Assembly: GCA_024529925.1 (NCBI GenBank)
Contig: JAFEUB010001205.1
Coordinates: 806,001-870,000 of the forward strand
DNA: 64,000 nt
Direction of reading: 5' to 3'
Origin: Ophthalmolycus amberensis
Lineage: Eukaryota > Chordata > Actinopteri > Perciformes > Zoarcidae
The notes beneath the pieces are model-generated. The model had not been told where the DNA came from, ran no database searches, and was given only the letters and a program-made list of their open reading frames with translations. This document shows, one piece after another, positions 36,901 to 41,276 of this stretch (positions are counted from its first letter, which is position 1; each line of letters opens with the position of its first letter). A program made the position numbers and the translations under genes.

Positions 36901-37981
36901 CCTTCATCACCAGCTGCAGAAAAAAACAATCAATGTCATAATGTTTTCCCACTTGACCGATCTGGTGAGGAGCTAGATTTACTAGGCTGATGTGGCCTTC
37001 TACTTGCCCTGTTTCTGTGTTTTTATTTACCCATATAACACAGCTTTATGGCTAAAAGCTAATATGTCGAAAGTATCTATTGTGTGTGTCGTGTGTGTCT
37101 AATGTTTCATGGTTATCATGGTGGCGGAGTGGGTAAAGGGGAACGAACTCTTGTCATATTGTGAGTTTCAATGTGTTCAGGTATGGTATCCCCAGAATTT
37201 ACGAAGAGCTAAAAGTCATTTTAAAATCGTTGTTTCAATAGTTATTTTGATCAAAATCTTTCATTTCACTTGGTGGGCTGTCCTACAGAGATGTATGGTC
37301 AAAATTGAAGATTGTTATGTTAACTTTTAGTTCTGATTAAGAGCTCCAAAAACACTGGATCCTACAATTCACATAATGCAACTGAATAGTCGAGATGACA
37401 TCACATTTTCACAGGTTGAATAGTACCCCTCGCGACAAGTGAACTGATCTTCATGTGTAAAATCTGTCCCTTTAAATGTTCGGGGCAAGGAGGGCGATCT
37501 TCTGTCCTCAAGCCGTCCCCACAAACTGTGTTGGCAGGGTTCTGATGACCTTTACACATGTCATCTCCTCTTTAATTCATGTGCTTTTCCTGTCACTCTC
37601 CATCCTATTCACTATATCTACATTGGTTTTTCAGAAGCACAGATTTATTTCCATATGGTCCTCGTCACTTTGAAGCCAAACAAAATCAACAGTTGAACTA
37701 AAAGCCAAATGAAACCAAAGAAAAGAGAATAAAATAAAGAACTTGATAAGCAGATAGATTTAACTACATGTCAGGACGTGATATTGTTGCTGATGTACAA
37801 CTTGAACGTTTGCACAGACTGCTGTTCTTCTTACCTGAGACAATGAGGCGGGCACTATTGCTCTGTCGGGTCTCTCCTGTGTACCGGTGGCGTGTTATAC
37901 ACCTGTAGTTATACAGCCCGTCCTCCATTTGCACATCGAGGATATACAGGGCTCCCGTGGATGTGATGAGAAACCGTGACG
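2140..37981 (-). CDS. dscam: Down syndrome cell adhesion molecule, partial (30 exons, lacks first ~3 exons)
   Basis: Single-pass type I membrane adhesion protein of neurons. In vertebrates it works in homophilic recognition, self-avoidance, neurite spacing and synapse patterning. Thirty exons join with GT-AG borders and consistent phase at every junction, giving about 1,850 residues. Domain order is Ig2 (second half), Ig3-Ig9, FN1-FN4, Ig10, FN5-FN6, transmembrane helix, and a cytoplasmic tail ending SYTLV (type I PDZ ligand). This is the canonical DSCAM architecture. Most exon borders are phase 1, as expected for modular extracellular proteins. Tail segments such as [18 protein letters not shown] and [13 protein letters not shown] fit vertebrate DSCAM closely from memory, so DSCAM is preferred to DSCAML1; dscama versus dscamb is undecided. 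Signal peptide, Ig1 and the first half of Ig2 are not seen. The last exon carries a frame conflict, described separately. Confidence 0.96.
3060..3262. repeat. Degenerate GCTGAAA-rich repeat tract
   Basis: The motif gctgaaa and variants (gttgaag, gctgaag, tctgaaa, gttgaaa) recur about nine times in 200 bp, immediately before the LINE reverse-transcriptase fragment. It contains gttggaatgct at 3097-3107, whose reverse complement recurs in the hairpin after the LINE piece. It is probably part of the same composite insertion. Confidence 0.5.
3298..4038 (+). mobile_element. Non-LTR retrotransposon (L2/CR1-like) reverse transcriptase fragment
   Basis: The plus-strand ORF at 3223-4038 has no internal stop. 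From about 3298 it reads as non-LTR reverse transcriptase: FQSGFRQHHSTETALVKV, LLDLSAAFDTVDHAILLERL with the first catalytic Asp, TCGVPQGSILGPLLFNIYM, then the catalytic box YADDTQIY, LQLNKDKTEVIVFG, and NLGVVMDSDLNLNSHI. The order and spacing fit the L2/Rex/CR1 group. No endonuclease domain and no N-terminal RT part is present; similarity stops near 3985, so it is truncated at both ends. It lies antisense in the last intron of dscam. The subfamily is not settled. Confidence 0.88.
3999..4030. repeat. Perfect 13-bp inverted repeat (hairpin)
   Basis: Arms attgttggaatgc (3999-4011) and gcattccaacaat (4018-4030) are exact reverse complements around a 6-nt loop, ttaaca. It lies where similarity to reverse transcriptase ends. 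Confidence 0.8.
4421..4723 (-). CDS. dscam: dscam exon 32: cytoplasmic tail
   Basis: 303 nt, phase 1 to 1. It encodes [79 protein letters not shown] and NMAVPKAHRP. It has a short charged helix-like segment ([20 protein letters not shown]) and proline-rich SPPKPQ. It is almost identical to mammalian DSCAM as recalled. The donor gtgagg splits a glycine codon. Confidence 0.95.
4901..5098 (-). CDS. dscam: dscam exon 31: cytoplasmic tail
   Basis: 198 nt, phase 1 to 1. It encodes NPTARRTAKAGPAARNRYAS, QWTLNRPHPPVSSHTLSTDW, RLPTPRVAGSVDKESDSYSV, ending SPSQDT. It is basic at first and then Ser-rich with proline motifs. The acceptor is ctctcag and the donor gtaagc. The opposite strand is open by chance. 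Confidence 0.94.
5099..5890 (-). other. dscam intron 30
   Basis: 792 nt. It contains a short ATT/TTA run near 5507-5519 and A-rich stretches. No other structure was recognised. Confidence 0.7.
5891..6040 (-). CDS. dscam: dscam exon 30: cytoplasmic tail
   Basis: 150 nt, phase 1 to 1. It encodes DDRSTVLLTDNDFGETQKQK, then SSTVTHTVHYQSLSQATGPL and VDVSDARPGT. It is rich in Ser and Thr with one tyrosine, as expected of a signalling tail. The acceptor is gtcccacag and the donor gtaagt. Confidence 0.94.
6041..6154 (-). other. 114-nt in-frame, stop-free dscam intron
   Basis: The intron between METV and DDRSTV has standard gtgagc and cccacag ends. Its length (38 codons) is a multiple of three, and translation through it meets no stop. 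Retention would insert about 38 residues, including a Cys-rich stretch, into the tail without shifting the frame. Confidence 0.8.
6155..6270 (-). CDS. dscam: dscam exon 29: cytoplasmic tail
   Basis: 116 nt, phase 2 in, phase 1 out. It encodes [20 protein letters not shown], then [18 protein letters not shown]. The block [20 protein letters not shown] is a signature of vertebrate DSCAM tails. The donor (gtgagc) opens a 114-nt intron that is itself in frame and stop-free. Confidence 0.94.
6358..6388 (-). CDS. dscam: dscam exon 28: 31-nt cytoplasmic microexon
   Basis: 31 nt between acceptor ttttcccag and donor gtaaga. With the flanking phases (1 in, 2 out) it encodes the D/S-flanked peptide AKSLAEMLM, matching the DSCAM sequence RLRDAKSLAEMLMSKNTR from memory. 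It sits directly after the basic stop-transfer stretch. Flanking introns are 94 and 87 nt. It is too short for any ORF scan; the exact phase match and the conserved peptide support it. Confidence 0.9.
6483..6659 (-). CDS. dscam: dscam exon 27: juxtamembrane stalk and transmembrane helix
   Basis: 177 nt, phase 1 to 1. It encodes the stalk TIAPLVKAPNVSEDHSGGGE, the hydrophobic helix MMVTISCVLVGIVAIFIGLL, and a basic stop-transfer stretch RRRRREQRLKRLR. This fixes type I topology: the Ig and FN modules are outside and the tail is inside. An N-linked site (NVS) lies in the stalk. The stalk is longer and more glycine-rich than the mammalian one as recalled. Confidence 0.95.
6660..7265 (-). other. 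dscam intron 26
   Basis: 606 nt between FN6 and the transmembrane exon. No repeat, RNA gene or exon was recognised. Confidence 0.65.
7266..7556 (-). CDS. dscam: dscam exon 26: FN6, membrane-proximal
   Basis: 291 nt, phase 1 to 1; the whole domain is one exon. It reads [60 protein letters not shown] and FATLSYDG. The donor (gtgagt) follows GGA A and joins to the transmembrane exon as YDGSTIAPL. It is the last ectodomain module before the membrane. Confidence 0.95.
7557..8361 (-). other. dscam intron 25
   Basis: 805 nt and AT-rich. It contains an interspersed repeat copy at about 7681-7905, listed separately. Nothing else was recognised. Confidence 0.65.
7681..7905 (+). repeat. Interspersed repeat, copy 1 (aactaac...caattaatc family)
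   Basis: The tract ccaactaacgcatattttcat, then caattaat, then tcatttggtcc, and later aatcgataat with atagttgcc, has the layout of an interspersed repeat I recall from many fish genomes. A second, better copy is at 57783-57995 in the same orientation. The boundaries are approximate. Confidence 0.5.
8362..8550 (-). CDS. dscam: dscam exon 25: remainder of FN5
   Basis: 189 nt, phase 1 to 1. It encodes [40 protein letters not shown] and LTAQNAVGPGRISEIIEAK, ending THGK. This is close to identical to mammalian DSCAM as recalled. The donor is gtataa and the acceptor tcttttccag. Confidence 0.95.
8712..8810 (-). CDS. dscam: dscam exon 24: first part of FN5
   Basis: 99 nt, phase 1 to 1. It encodes VPPDQPRLTVTKTTATSIT, then LSWIPGDNGGSSIR. 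It carries the FN3 PPDQP linker and core tryptophan and joins [10 protein letters not shown] on the next exon. Confidence 0.95.
8982..9145 (-). CDS. dscam: dscam exon 23: second half of Ig10
   Basis: 164 nt, phase 2 in, phase 1 out. It encodes NGTPAPVAIDSRRSVHGNGS, LVIRTVKAEDSGNYTCVASN with the second cysteine, and SFGSDKIVLNLQVQ. The intron between the two Ig10 halves is only 121 nt. Confidence 0.95.
9267..9384 (-). CDS. dscam: dscam exon 22: first half of Ig10
   Basis: 118 nt, phase 1 in, phase 2 out. It encodes APARILTFNRTVTTPWMRD, then IVLPCKAVGDPSPTIKWLKE with the first Ig10 cysteine and tryptophan. Ig10 sits between FN4 and FN5, a DSCAM hallmark. An N-linked site (NRT) is visible. Confidence 0.95.
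9385..10190 (-). other. dscam intron 21
   Basis: 806 nt. A 13-G run sits at 9562-9574. A segment ending gcaataaacggttctgattc near 9750-9779 looks like the 3' tail of a retroposon on the plus strand. No exon was recognised. Confidence 0.55.
10191..10344 (-). CDS. dscam: dscam exon 21: second half of FN4
   Basis: 154 nt, phase 0 in, phase 1 out. It encodes VSSEFEAAPDVFFYRIPNLS, RNRQYSIWVVAVTAAGRGN and ASEIITVKPMAE. The acceptor cttgcctcgtccag lies directly upstream of GTG AGC. The donor gtaggt follows GCC GAG G. Confidence 0.95.
10345..11443 (-). other. dscam intron 20
   Basis: 1,099 nt. The stretch ending gacaataaatgatccttga near 11098-11117 resembles a retroposon tail. Otherwise nothing was recognised. 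Confidence 0.5.
11444..11577 (-). CDS. dscam: dscam exon 20: first half of FN4
   Basis: 134 nt, phase 1 in, phase 0 out. It encodes VPGPPAGVKAAAASNSVVFV, then SWLPPLKVNGIIRKYTVFCS and NPHPT. It ends cleanly at a gtacga donor after ACG. It is nearly identical to mammalian DSCAM FN4 as recalled. Confidence 0.95.
11578..12079 (-). other. dscam intron 19 with a likely retroposon tail
   Basis: 502 nt. At about 11785-11835 it reads gttaatgagaactggttctc followed by gataaataaaggtaaaat and a short ATTA run. This resembles the 3' end of a widespread fish interspersed element; the resemblance is from memory. Confidence 0.5.
12080..12235 (-). CDS. dscam: dscam exon 19: second half of FN3
   Basis: 156 nt, phase 1 to 1. 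It encodes ELGEIRNVTTSKPSLDLDG, LEKYTNYSIQVLTFTRAGDG and VRSEQIYTRTKED. The block LEKYTNYSIQVL carries the conserved FN3 tyrosine corner. The preceding intron (2.9 kb) holds a perfect hairpin. Confidence 0.95.
12236..15146 (-). other. dscam intron 18
   Basis: 2,911 nt between the two FN3 exons. It contains a perfect 14-bp hairpin at 12958-12990. The segment aaggggccctgtggagtttt near 14304 resembles the start of a common fish repeat from memory. ORFs such as 14696-15043 have no recognisable domain. Confidence 0.55.
12958..12990. repeat. Perfect 14-bp inverted repeat with 5-nt loop
   Basis: attggacgtgtgac (12958-12971) and gtcacacgtccaat (12977-12990) are exact reverse complements around ggaca. 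The arms contain an ACGTG core on both sides. Confidence 0.85.
15147..15293 (-). CDS. dscam: dscam exon 18: first half of FN3
   Basis: 147 nt, phase 1 to 1. It reads VPSRPPENVQATATSPEVIS, then LSWLTPPKDALNGNLLGFR and VIYWANLPDG. The last residues join ELGEIRNVTT on the next exon, as in DSCAM. The acceptor is ctccctcag and the donor gtacac. Confidence 0.94.
15294..15657 (-). other. dscam intron 17
   Basis: 364 nt. Nothing beyond splice sites and AT-rich sequence was seen. Confidence 0.65.
15658..15901 (-). CDS. dscam: dscam exon 17: remainder of FN2
   Basis: 244 nt, phase 0 in, phase 1 out. It encodes APKRHLQNGAIKGYQVGYRE, YSSGGNYQFSVISLETTGD, LDNLKKFTQYGVVVQASNSA, ending VAATTLED. It has the FN3 G-x-x-V-x-Y-R strand and the tyrosine corner (FTQYGVVVQA). 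The acceptor is ccctcatcag and the donor gtaaga. Confidence 0.95.
15902..16976 (-). other. dscam intron 16
   Basis: 1,075 nt inside FN2. No repeat or exon was recognised. Confidence 0.6.
16977..17047 (-). CDS. dscam: dscam exon 16: start of FN2
   Basis: 71 nt, phase 1 in, phase 0 out. It encodes APDGPPQEVQLEALSSQSIR, then VSWR. It is short, with no long ORF around it, but joins cleanly to TTDEA upstream and to APKRHLQNG downstream, as in DSCAM. The donor is gtaagt and the acceptor gatcttag. Confidence 0.93.
17048..17596 (-). other. dscam intron 15
   Basis: 549 nt inside the FN1/FN2 boundary. An 11-G run lies at 17219-17229. Nothing else was seen. Confidence 0.6.
17597..17764 (-). CDS. dscam: dscam exon 15: second half of FN1
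   Basis: 168 nt, phase 1 to 1. The correct frame reads ASWDTAQKTKDVSPQLNQA, TIIDLHPSSTYNIRMFAKN and LIGKSEASNELTITTDEA. It has the FN3 tyrosine-corner pattern (STYNIRMFAKN). A different-frame ORF over the same bases (SPSLMHLAPT...) is a shadow. Confidence 0.94.
17965..18093 (-). CDS. dscam: dscam exon 14: first half of FN1
   Basis: 129 nt, phase 1 to 1. It encodes EPPDPPEVEIREVKDRTIAL, then RWTMGFDGNSPITGFDIESK, ending NKS. This is the typical N-terminal half of a fibronectin type III domain, with the PPDPP linker and core tryptophan. It follows directly on Ig9, the DSCAM order. The acceptor is gtgccctgtag. Confidence 0.95.
18265..18361 (-). CDS. dscam: dscam exon 13: end of Ig9
   Basis: 97 nt, phase 0 in, phase 1 out. 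It encodes IMPTVREDSGFFSCHAINSF, then GEDRGIIQLTVQ, completing Ig9 with its second cysteine. The acceptor is tgcatccatcag. Confidence 0.95.
18362..18959 (-). other. dscam intron 12
   Basis: 598 nt inside Ig9, strongly AT-rich, with a (TA/TAA) stretch near 18536-18572 and the (AT)n microsatellite at 18845-18887. Confidence 0.65.
18845..18887. repeat. (AT)n microsatellite
   Basis: 43 bp of uninterrupted AT dinucleotide repeat, only about 70 bp from the splice donor of the first Ig9 exon. Confidence 0.95.
18960..19156 (-). CDS. dscam: dscam exon 12: first part of Ig9
   Basis: 197 nt, phase 1 in, phase 0 out. It encodes IPAMITSYPNTTLATQGEEK, MSCTAHGEKPIMVRWEKEE (cysteine and tryptophan) and EVGDEVISTLQ. 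The donor gtagga follows CTG CAG exactly. An N-linked site (NTT) is present. Confidence 0.95.
20026..20127. repeat. Interrupted (CA)n microsatellite
   Basis: Two CA runs (about 20032-20045 and 20090-20115) separated by mixed sequence. On the minus strand this gives the spurious Cys-Val ORFs. Confidence 0.9.
22436..22512. repeat. CT-rich low-complexity tract
   Basis: About 75 bp of mainly C and T (ctctcctctcctctctctac and similar) on the plus strand, with no regular unit. Confidence 0.8.
24306..24333. repeat. Perfect 11-bp inverted repeat
   Basis: cggcccattac (24306-24316) and gtaatgggccg (24323-24333) are exact reverse complements around a 6-nt loop, tctttt. Confidence 0.85.
24869..24917. 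repeat. (CA)n microsatellite
   Basis: 49 bp of uninterrupted CA dinucleotides, inside dscam intron 11. Confidence 0.97.
27415..27594 (-). CDS. dscam: dscam exon 11: second half of Ig8
   Basis: 180 nt, phase 1 to 1. It reads GAGVPQFRPIALNSGFR, then VNGSLFIKHVLEEDSGFYLC with the second cysteine, and VSNDVGADVSKSMYLNVK. The segment after ALN (SGFRIEVRV) is about two residues longer than in mammalian DSCAM as I recall it, giving a changed strand or loop. The exon is isolated, with an 8.3 kb intron on its 3' side. Confidence 0.93.
28982..28989. repeat. Target site duplication, left copy
   Basis: atcaaacg, directly adjoining the left end of the hAT element; identical to 29997-30004. Confidence 0.9.
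28990..29996. mobile_element. Complete non-autonomous hAT-type DNA transposon (MITE-like), 1,007 bp
   Basis: The left end begins CAGTGGCAGGCCGT. The right end, read on the minus strand, begins CAGTGGCGGGCCGT, so the terminal inverted repeats match at 13 of 14 positions. Both ends are flanked by an identical 8-bp direct repeat, atcaaacg (28982-28989 and 29997-30004). An 8-bp target duplication with CAGNG-type ends is characteristic of the hAT superfamily. No transposase ORF is seen inside, so it is non-autonomous. Its interior is locally CpG-rich, with CCAAT, E-box and CRE-like words at 29380-29550. Confidence 0.9.
29379..29550. promoter_or_regulatory. Cluster of CCAAT, E-box and CRE words inside the hAT element
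   Basis: Visible words: gattggctg (inverted CCAAT) near 29382; the palindrome atcacgtgat at 29397-29406; cacgtg at 29461-29466; ccaatcag at 29479-29486; and tgacgtca, a perfect CRE palindrome, at 29543-29550. Together they look like the remains of a transposon promoter. Activity is inference only. Confidence 0.35.
29997..30004. repeat. Target site duplication, right copy
   Basis: atcaaacg, directly adjoining the right end of the hAT element; identical to 28982-28989. Confidence 0.9.
30611..30730 (-). CDS. dscam: dscam exon 10: first half of Ig8
   Basis: 120 nt, phase 1 to 1. It encodes VPPKFVVQPKDQDGIYGK, then VILNCSAEGYPVPTIQWEYSK with the first Ig8 cysteine and tryptophan. Ig8 is split here; the second half is about 3 kb downstream in the gene, across the intron that holds the hAT element. 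Confidence 0.95.
30731..31094 (-). other. dscam intron 9
   Basis: 364 nt between Ig7 and Ig8. Nothing was recognised. Confidence 0.65.
31095..31373 (-). CDS. dscam: dscam exon 9: Ig7
   Basis: 279 nt, phase 1 to 1, a full domain. It starts VPPTIHPFEFPQFSIGQR, with cysteines in FIPCVVMSGDQ and NGNYTCVARNQAA and tryptophan in ITWQKDGRPIP. It ends EHQSQLIVR. Ig7 is one of the domains that make symmetric contacts in the insect Dscam dimer (family knowledge). The acceptor is catccccag and the donor gtgagt. Confidence 0.96.
31374..32726 (-). other. dscam intron 8
   Basis: 1,353 nt between Ig6 and Ig7. A 13-C run lies at 32072-32084. The sequence at about 31960-32270 is less AT-rich than the rest but has no coding signal. 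Confidence 0.6.
32727..33002 (-). CDS. dscam: dscam exon 8: Ig6
   Basis: 276 nt, phase 1 to 1. It encodes GPASIRPMKNLTAIAGRD, first cysteine in YIHCRVIGYPYYSIKWYKD, second in DEGEYTCNVLVQPQLS, ending SVYVTVK. The block YPYYSIKWYKDSNLLPYNHR is nearly identical to mammalian DSCAM as recalled, so this exon is under strong constraint. The acceptor is an AAG (ccttcaag), not CAG. Confidence 0.96.
33003..34354 (-). other. dscam intron 7
   Basis: 1,352 nt between Ig5 and Ig6. No repeat, RNA gene or exon was recognised. Confidence 0.6.
34355..34651 (-). CDS. dscam: dscam exon 7: Ig5
   Basis: 297 nt, phase 1 to 1. It encodes DGTPKILASFSEKVSN, then VSLPCTVKGTPEPRVTWTLDD (first cysteine and tryptophan) and GGVYRCICNNSAGTVSY (second cysteine), ending QARINVR. 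The acceptor is ttccactacccag; the donor is gtgctt, which is weaker than its neighbours. An N-linked site (NIS) lies in HLNISQSQ. Confidence 0.95.
34652..35623 (-). other. dscam intron 6
   Basis: 972 nt between Ig4 and Ig5, AT-rich. Nothing was recognised. Confidence 0.6.
35624..35899 (-). CDS. dscam: dscam exon 6: Ig4
   Basis: 276 nt, phase 1 to 1, a full I-set domain. It begins EPLKVVVNPRKVKGSVGSQ. Cysteines lie in SLSCSVTGSEE and GGAYQCFARHGK; the core tryptophan is in LSWYRNGEL. It ends QDFVQVILE. The acceptor is ttcctaacctacag. This is part of the N-terminal Ig block used for homophilic recognition in the family. Confidence 0.95.
36109..36387 (-). CDS. dscam: dscam exon 5: Ig3
   Basis: 279 nt, phase 1 to 1; one exon encodes the whole domain. 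It starts DPINSAPHILDSFERRE. The first cysteine is in VELPCKASGHP, the core tryptophan in YRWLKDNRPLE, and the second cysteine in DTGTYVCEVWNGYG. Acceptor ccccttgcag and donor gtcagt are visible. It joins exon 4 with SARLIVS followed by DPINSAP, as in DSCAM. Confidence 0.95.
36388..37834 (-). other. dscam intron 4
   Basis: 1,447 nt between Ig2b and Ig3. Short ORFs at 36791-36990 overlap in two frames and carry no domain. Nothing else was recognised. Confidence 0.6.
37835..37981 (-). CDS. dscam: dscam exon 4: second half of Ig2
   Basis: 147 nt, phase 1 to 1, between a tatttgcag acceptor and a gtaaga donor. It encodes SRFLITSTGALYILDVQ, then EDGLYNYRCITRHRYTGE with the C-terminal Ig2 cysteine, and ends SARLIVS. 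It is the most 5' exon recognised. The first half of Ig2 (the part with the first cysteine and tryptophan) must lie on an upstream exon not found in the window. Exon numbers follow the 33-exon vertebrate gene from memory. Confidence 0.93.
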
Positions 37982-38910
37982 CTGCAAATAAGTAAATAAA
38001 TAAAACATATCAAGTCGCTGCACATTATCGATGCAATTTTAAACGGGTCTTAAAGTAACAATGAAACCGAAGCAACATTTGCAAATGACAGCTCCCCTGA
38101 ACGTTGTTACTGCCTGTGGGCCAATCGGCACCAAATATGTCTCCTTTATGTGACCTGTATATTGCCTCTGGTCAATCAGTGTAGTGTTGAACATTTTGGA
38201 AAAGCTATCTGTAGCTTGCAGATTCTCTACCAGACAGATGTCTTTGCGAGCATCTACTGCCTGCAGACAGAACCTTCTTGAACAGAGTGCAGGATCCATC
38301 ATTTGTTCTCATTTAATTAGTCCCCACAGGCTACCCGCTCATCTTAATTGTCTGGTGCAACAAGACATTAGTGTAGTGTGCATATTTACTTTCATATAAA
38401 AGAATTTCCACTAAAAAACATACGTCTTCCCACTGATGAAGGCAGACCACTCTGGACCGAACAGTAACTCAAACGTCACCGTGTCCTGACCTGTAACCTA
38501 ACCCCCACTATCAGCTAAATGTAGTCCTGAACATGTCCGCTTGTGTCTCCATGTTTTTACCAAAAGTAGCGTCTGAAACCCTGCGCGTGTGACTCATGAA
38601 AGGAACAAACAAAAGGATCAGTTGCCTCCGGATTTCATCCCAGGAGACGTTTTTACAACAAATAATATTCTACAATCACACTGTGTGTATTCATTCTAAC
38701 AGGAATCACTACCTTACGCATTCCAAAAGACGATACAGAAAAATCCAATTTTGAAGTCTCTTAGCAAATATTTGCAAGTCAAGTGAGGTACGTAGCTCTG
38801 TGTGGTTGTAGTCACCAAACATCTGCTGCAACCCATTTAGCGGCTTTGAGGCTCAGTGACGGCTGTGTGTTGTGTAGCAGTGTAACACAGCTCGTTATCA
38901 TGTAGCTCAT

Positions 38911-38998
38911 CGCTCTCTCCTCTCTCTCTCTCTCTCTCTCTCCTCTCTCTGTCTCGGGGGAAACTGTCTGTCTCTCTCTCTCTCCCTCTCTCTCTTCC
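38911..38998. repeat. (CT)n-rich microsatellite block
   Basis: CT dinucleotide runs interrupted by short G-containing words (gtctcgggggaaactgtctg). Confidence 0.9.
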
Positions 38999-39738
38999 CC
39001 CTTCCCCTGCTCCATCAAAAAGTGCAGGGAGCCAGGGATCACAGAGCGCTTTGATAAGGCACGGCAGCGCAGGTTGGATGTGCTAATATCATGCTAATGT
39101 TATGCTAATTTGTGTGAACACATGGAGGTAGAGAGAGGTAGTCGGTGTTTATGAGGAGTGATGTGCGCTGTAGCCGGTGGCTGCCAGGGGTATTTTCGTG
39201 TCACAGATGATGGAGAAGCCAATCTGAGACGGGGATCAAACGGGGCAGCCGTACGGTGGGGGACTCTGGTAGAGATATCATCATGCACACTTTATGGGTT
39301 GTTGAATTACTCTCATTTAGTCCCGTCATGACAGTTTAACAGTGCTGGTACAGGCCCTTGCACAGTGCATGCTAGAAACGGAATTACCACCTCATGGTTG
39401 TAATCCTCCACCAAACCAGCCATGCTGCAGTTTACATCCATCTCTGTCGCTAATGTCATCACTTTATCATTTTAACCTATTGGGCATTTGTCTGAAATTG
39501 TCATAATTAGCATAAGAATGTTTACGTTATGGTCAAAAACGTGTTTTGAGAAGTCACTGTGACCTTTGACCACCAAATTCGAGTCCAGGTGGACGTTTTA
39601 TGCCAAATTTGAAGGAGACAGGACGGACAGGCGGATAACCCAAAAACATATCGCCTCCAGCCGGAACATAATGAAAGAAGGTGTTCATTGCAATCTATGA
39701 TCTTTGTGTTTATCTGCAACATCTCAACAATAAACAAA

Positions 39739-39769
39739 TGAAGAAGAAAGAAGAAAGAAGAAGAAGACA
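39739..39769. repeat. (GAA)n-like tract
   Basis: About 30 bp of imperfect aag/aaag repeats on the plus strand. Confidence 0.8.
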
Positions 39770-40547
39770 AATCATCTATTATCTACTATTCGCCTCGACA
39801 TTTATGCTTTGACTATCACAAGAAATCTGTTCTGTACATCGATGCGAAACCATCTATAGTTGTGGTAGGCAACTTGCACAAAAAAAGAAAAAAGGATCTT
39901 TGAGCTACAAACGACAGAAAACGACTTCCAACATGTTTACAGATCCCAGTAATGGTGCAATAAGAAAGGATGAATGAGAGCGCAGGGAGAAAACAGAGAA
40001 GGAGCGGGAGGAATACACAGAGGAGGGTGGTGAGGATGCTATTGTGAGCAAGTGATGACCTAGTTAGAAATGAGAGACCATGGATTTGATATCCTGAAGG
40101 GTTTTTTCTCAGCTTGAGGTCGAGGTACTCCAGTGTGTGACCTACCACCATATAACCACAGACAAGCAAGAACATTACCACATTTCAGAGAAATTCAGAG
40201 AAAGCAGATCTCAAAGGGAAAAGCAAAGCAGGCTGTCTTCCCCCCCCCTTCTTCTCCCTCTGAAAGTTGTCCGGCATCAGACGTTGACAAGGCGAGCTTA
40301 TGAACGAGAGCAGCTTTCATTAGAACAGACTGGCTGTCACTGTGACAAAAGACCAGCGCTGGGAGAGGGCAGTACGCCTGTGCTTTAAATGCACGTTAAA
40401 ACAGACACACAAGCTCACGCGTTTACATGCATACCGGATGTGTGTTTGTCTCTTGTCTACCGAGCAAATCAAACTGGATTCAGGATGACAGGTAGGCACA
40501 TATTGATATTAAAATAGTAATTTTCACTATAATAACTGTGTAACATG

Positions 40548-40985
40548 CTTTAAAGGAATAGTAGACAATAGGTTGTATTTGCTTTCTTCTGAAGAATAAA
40601 ATGAGAAGTATTTACGCTACTGTTAGAGTTGGGACCGGGAGACAGTTAGCTTCGCATCAATACTGGACAGGGAGGCTCAGTCCAAAGGTAAAATAATCTA
40701 CAAGCACCTCTGCAGCGCAAACCACAAATTGTTGTTTTTACACTTTGTTTTCTGGGATGTCATTTAAGAATTTGTGAGCTTTAGCGGTGGACTATTTACT
40801 TTTGGTGATGCTAGCTGTTTCCTCTGGTTTGCAGTCTTTATGCTAAGCTAATCGATCTGTCTCCTGGTGTCAGCTTCATATTTAGTGTGAAAACATGAGA
40901 GAGGTATCAATCTTATCTTCTAACTCAGCAAGAAAGACAACGTGCATGTTTACGCAAAATCGCAACAGTGTCACATCAGTCTGTT
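40548..40985 (+). repeat. Likely MITE-like interspersed repeat with imperfect terminal inverted repeats
   Basis: The left part reads taaaggaatagtagacaat, then tttgctttcttctgaag. The right part reads gaggtatcaatcttatcttc, then ctcagcaagaaagacaa, which is roughly the inverse of the left. The interior has gtccaaaggtaaaataatc, agcacctctgc and tttatgctaagctaatcg. The layout matches a very common acanthomorph fish repeat from memory. The boundaries are approximate. Confidence 0.55.
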
Positions 40986-41244
40986 TGTTCAGAGTAACTA
41001 CTCAGCTCCTTAGAATAGAGTTTGACCCCTTACACTTGTTCTAAGCCCAAGTAAAGTAGCATCTTGGTACTGTTGGTTGTTCTTCCTTCACTGTGAAAAT
41101 ACAGTACATCATCCTCAAGCGATTGAACCTTGATGATTGCCACAACCTGATCTCAAGAAATCTTGTACAGCTTCTGGGTGCTGTCTGCTGTCCACTGGTA
41201 GCAGCGGACACATCTAGAAAGTTAGCAGAGACTCTTGTGTTTGG

Positions 41245-41276
41245 AATGCTAAAAATCTGAAATGCTAAAAATCTGA
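41245..41276. repeat. 16-bp tandem duplication
   Basis: aatgctaaaaatctga occurs twice head to tail, followed by a decayed third start (aatgtta). Confidence 0.85.
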
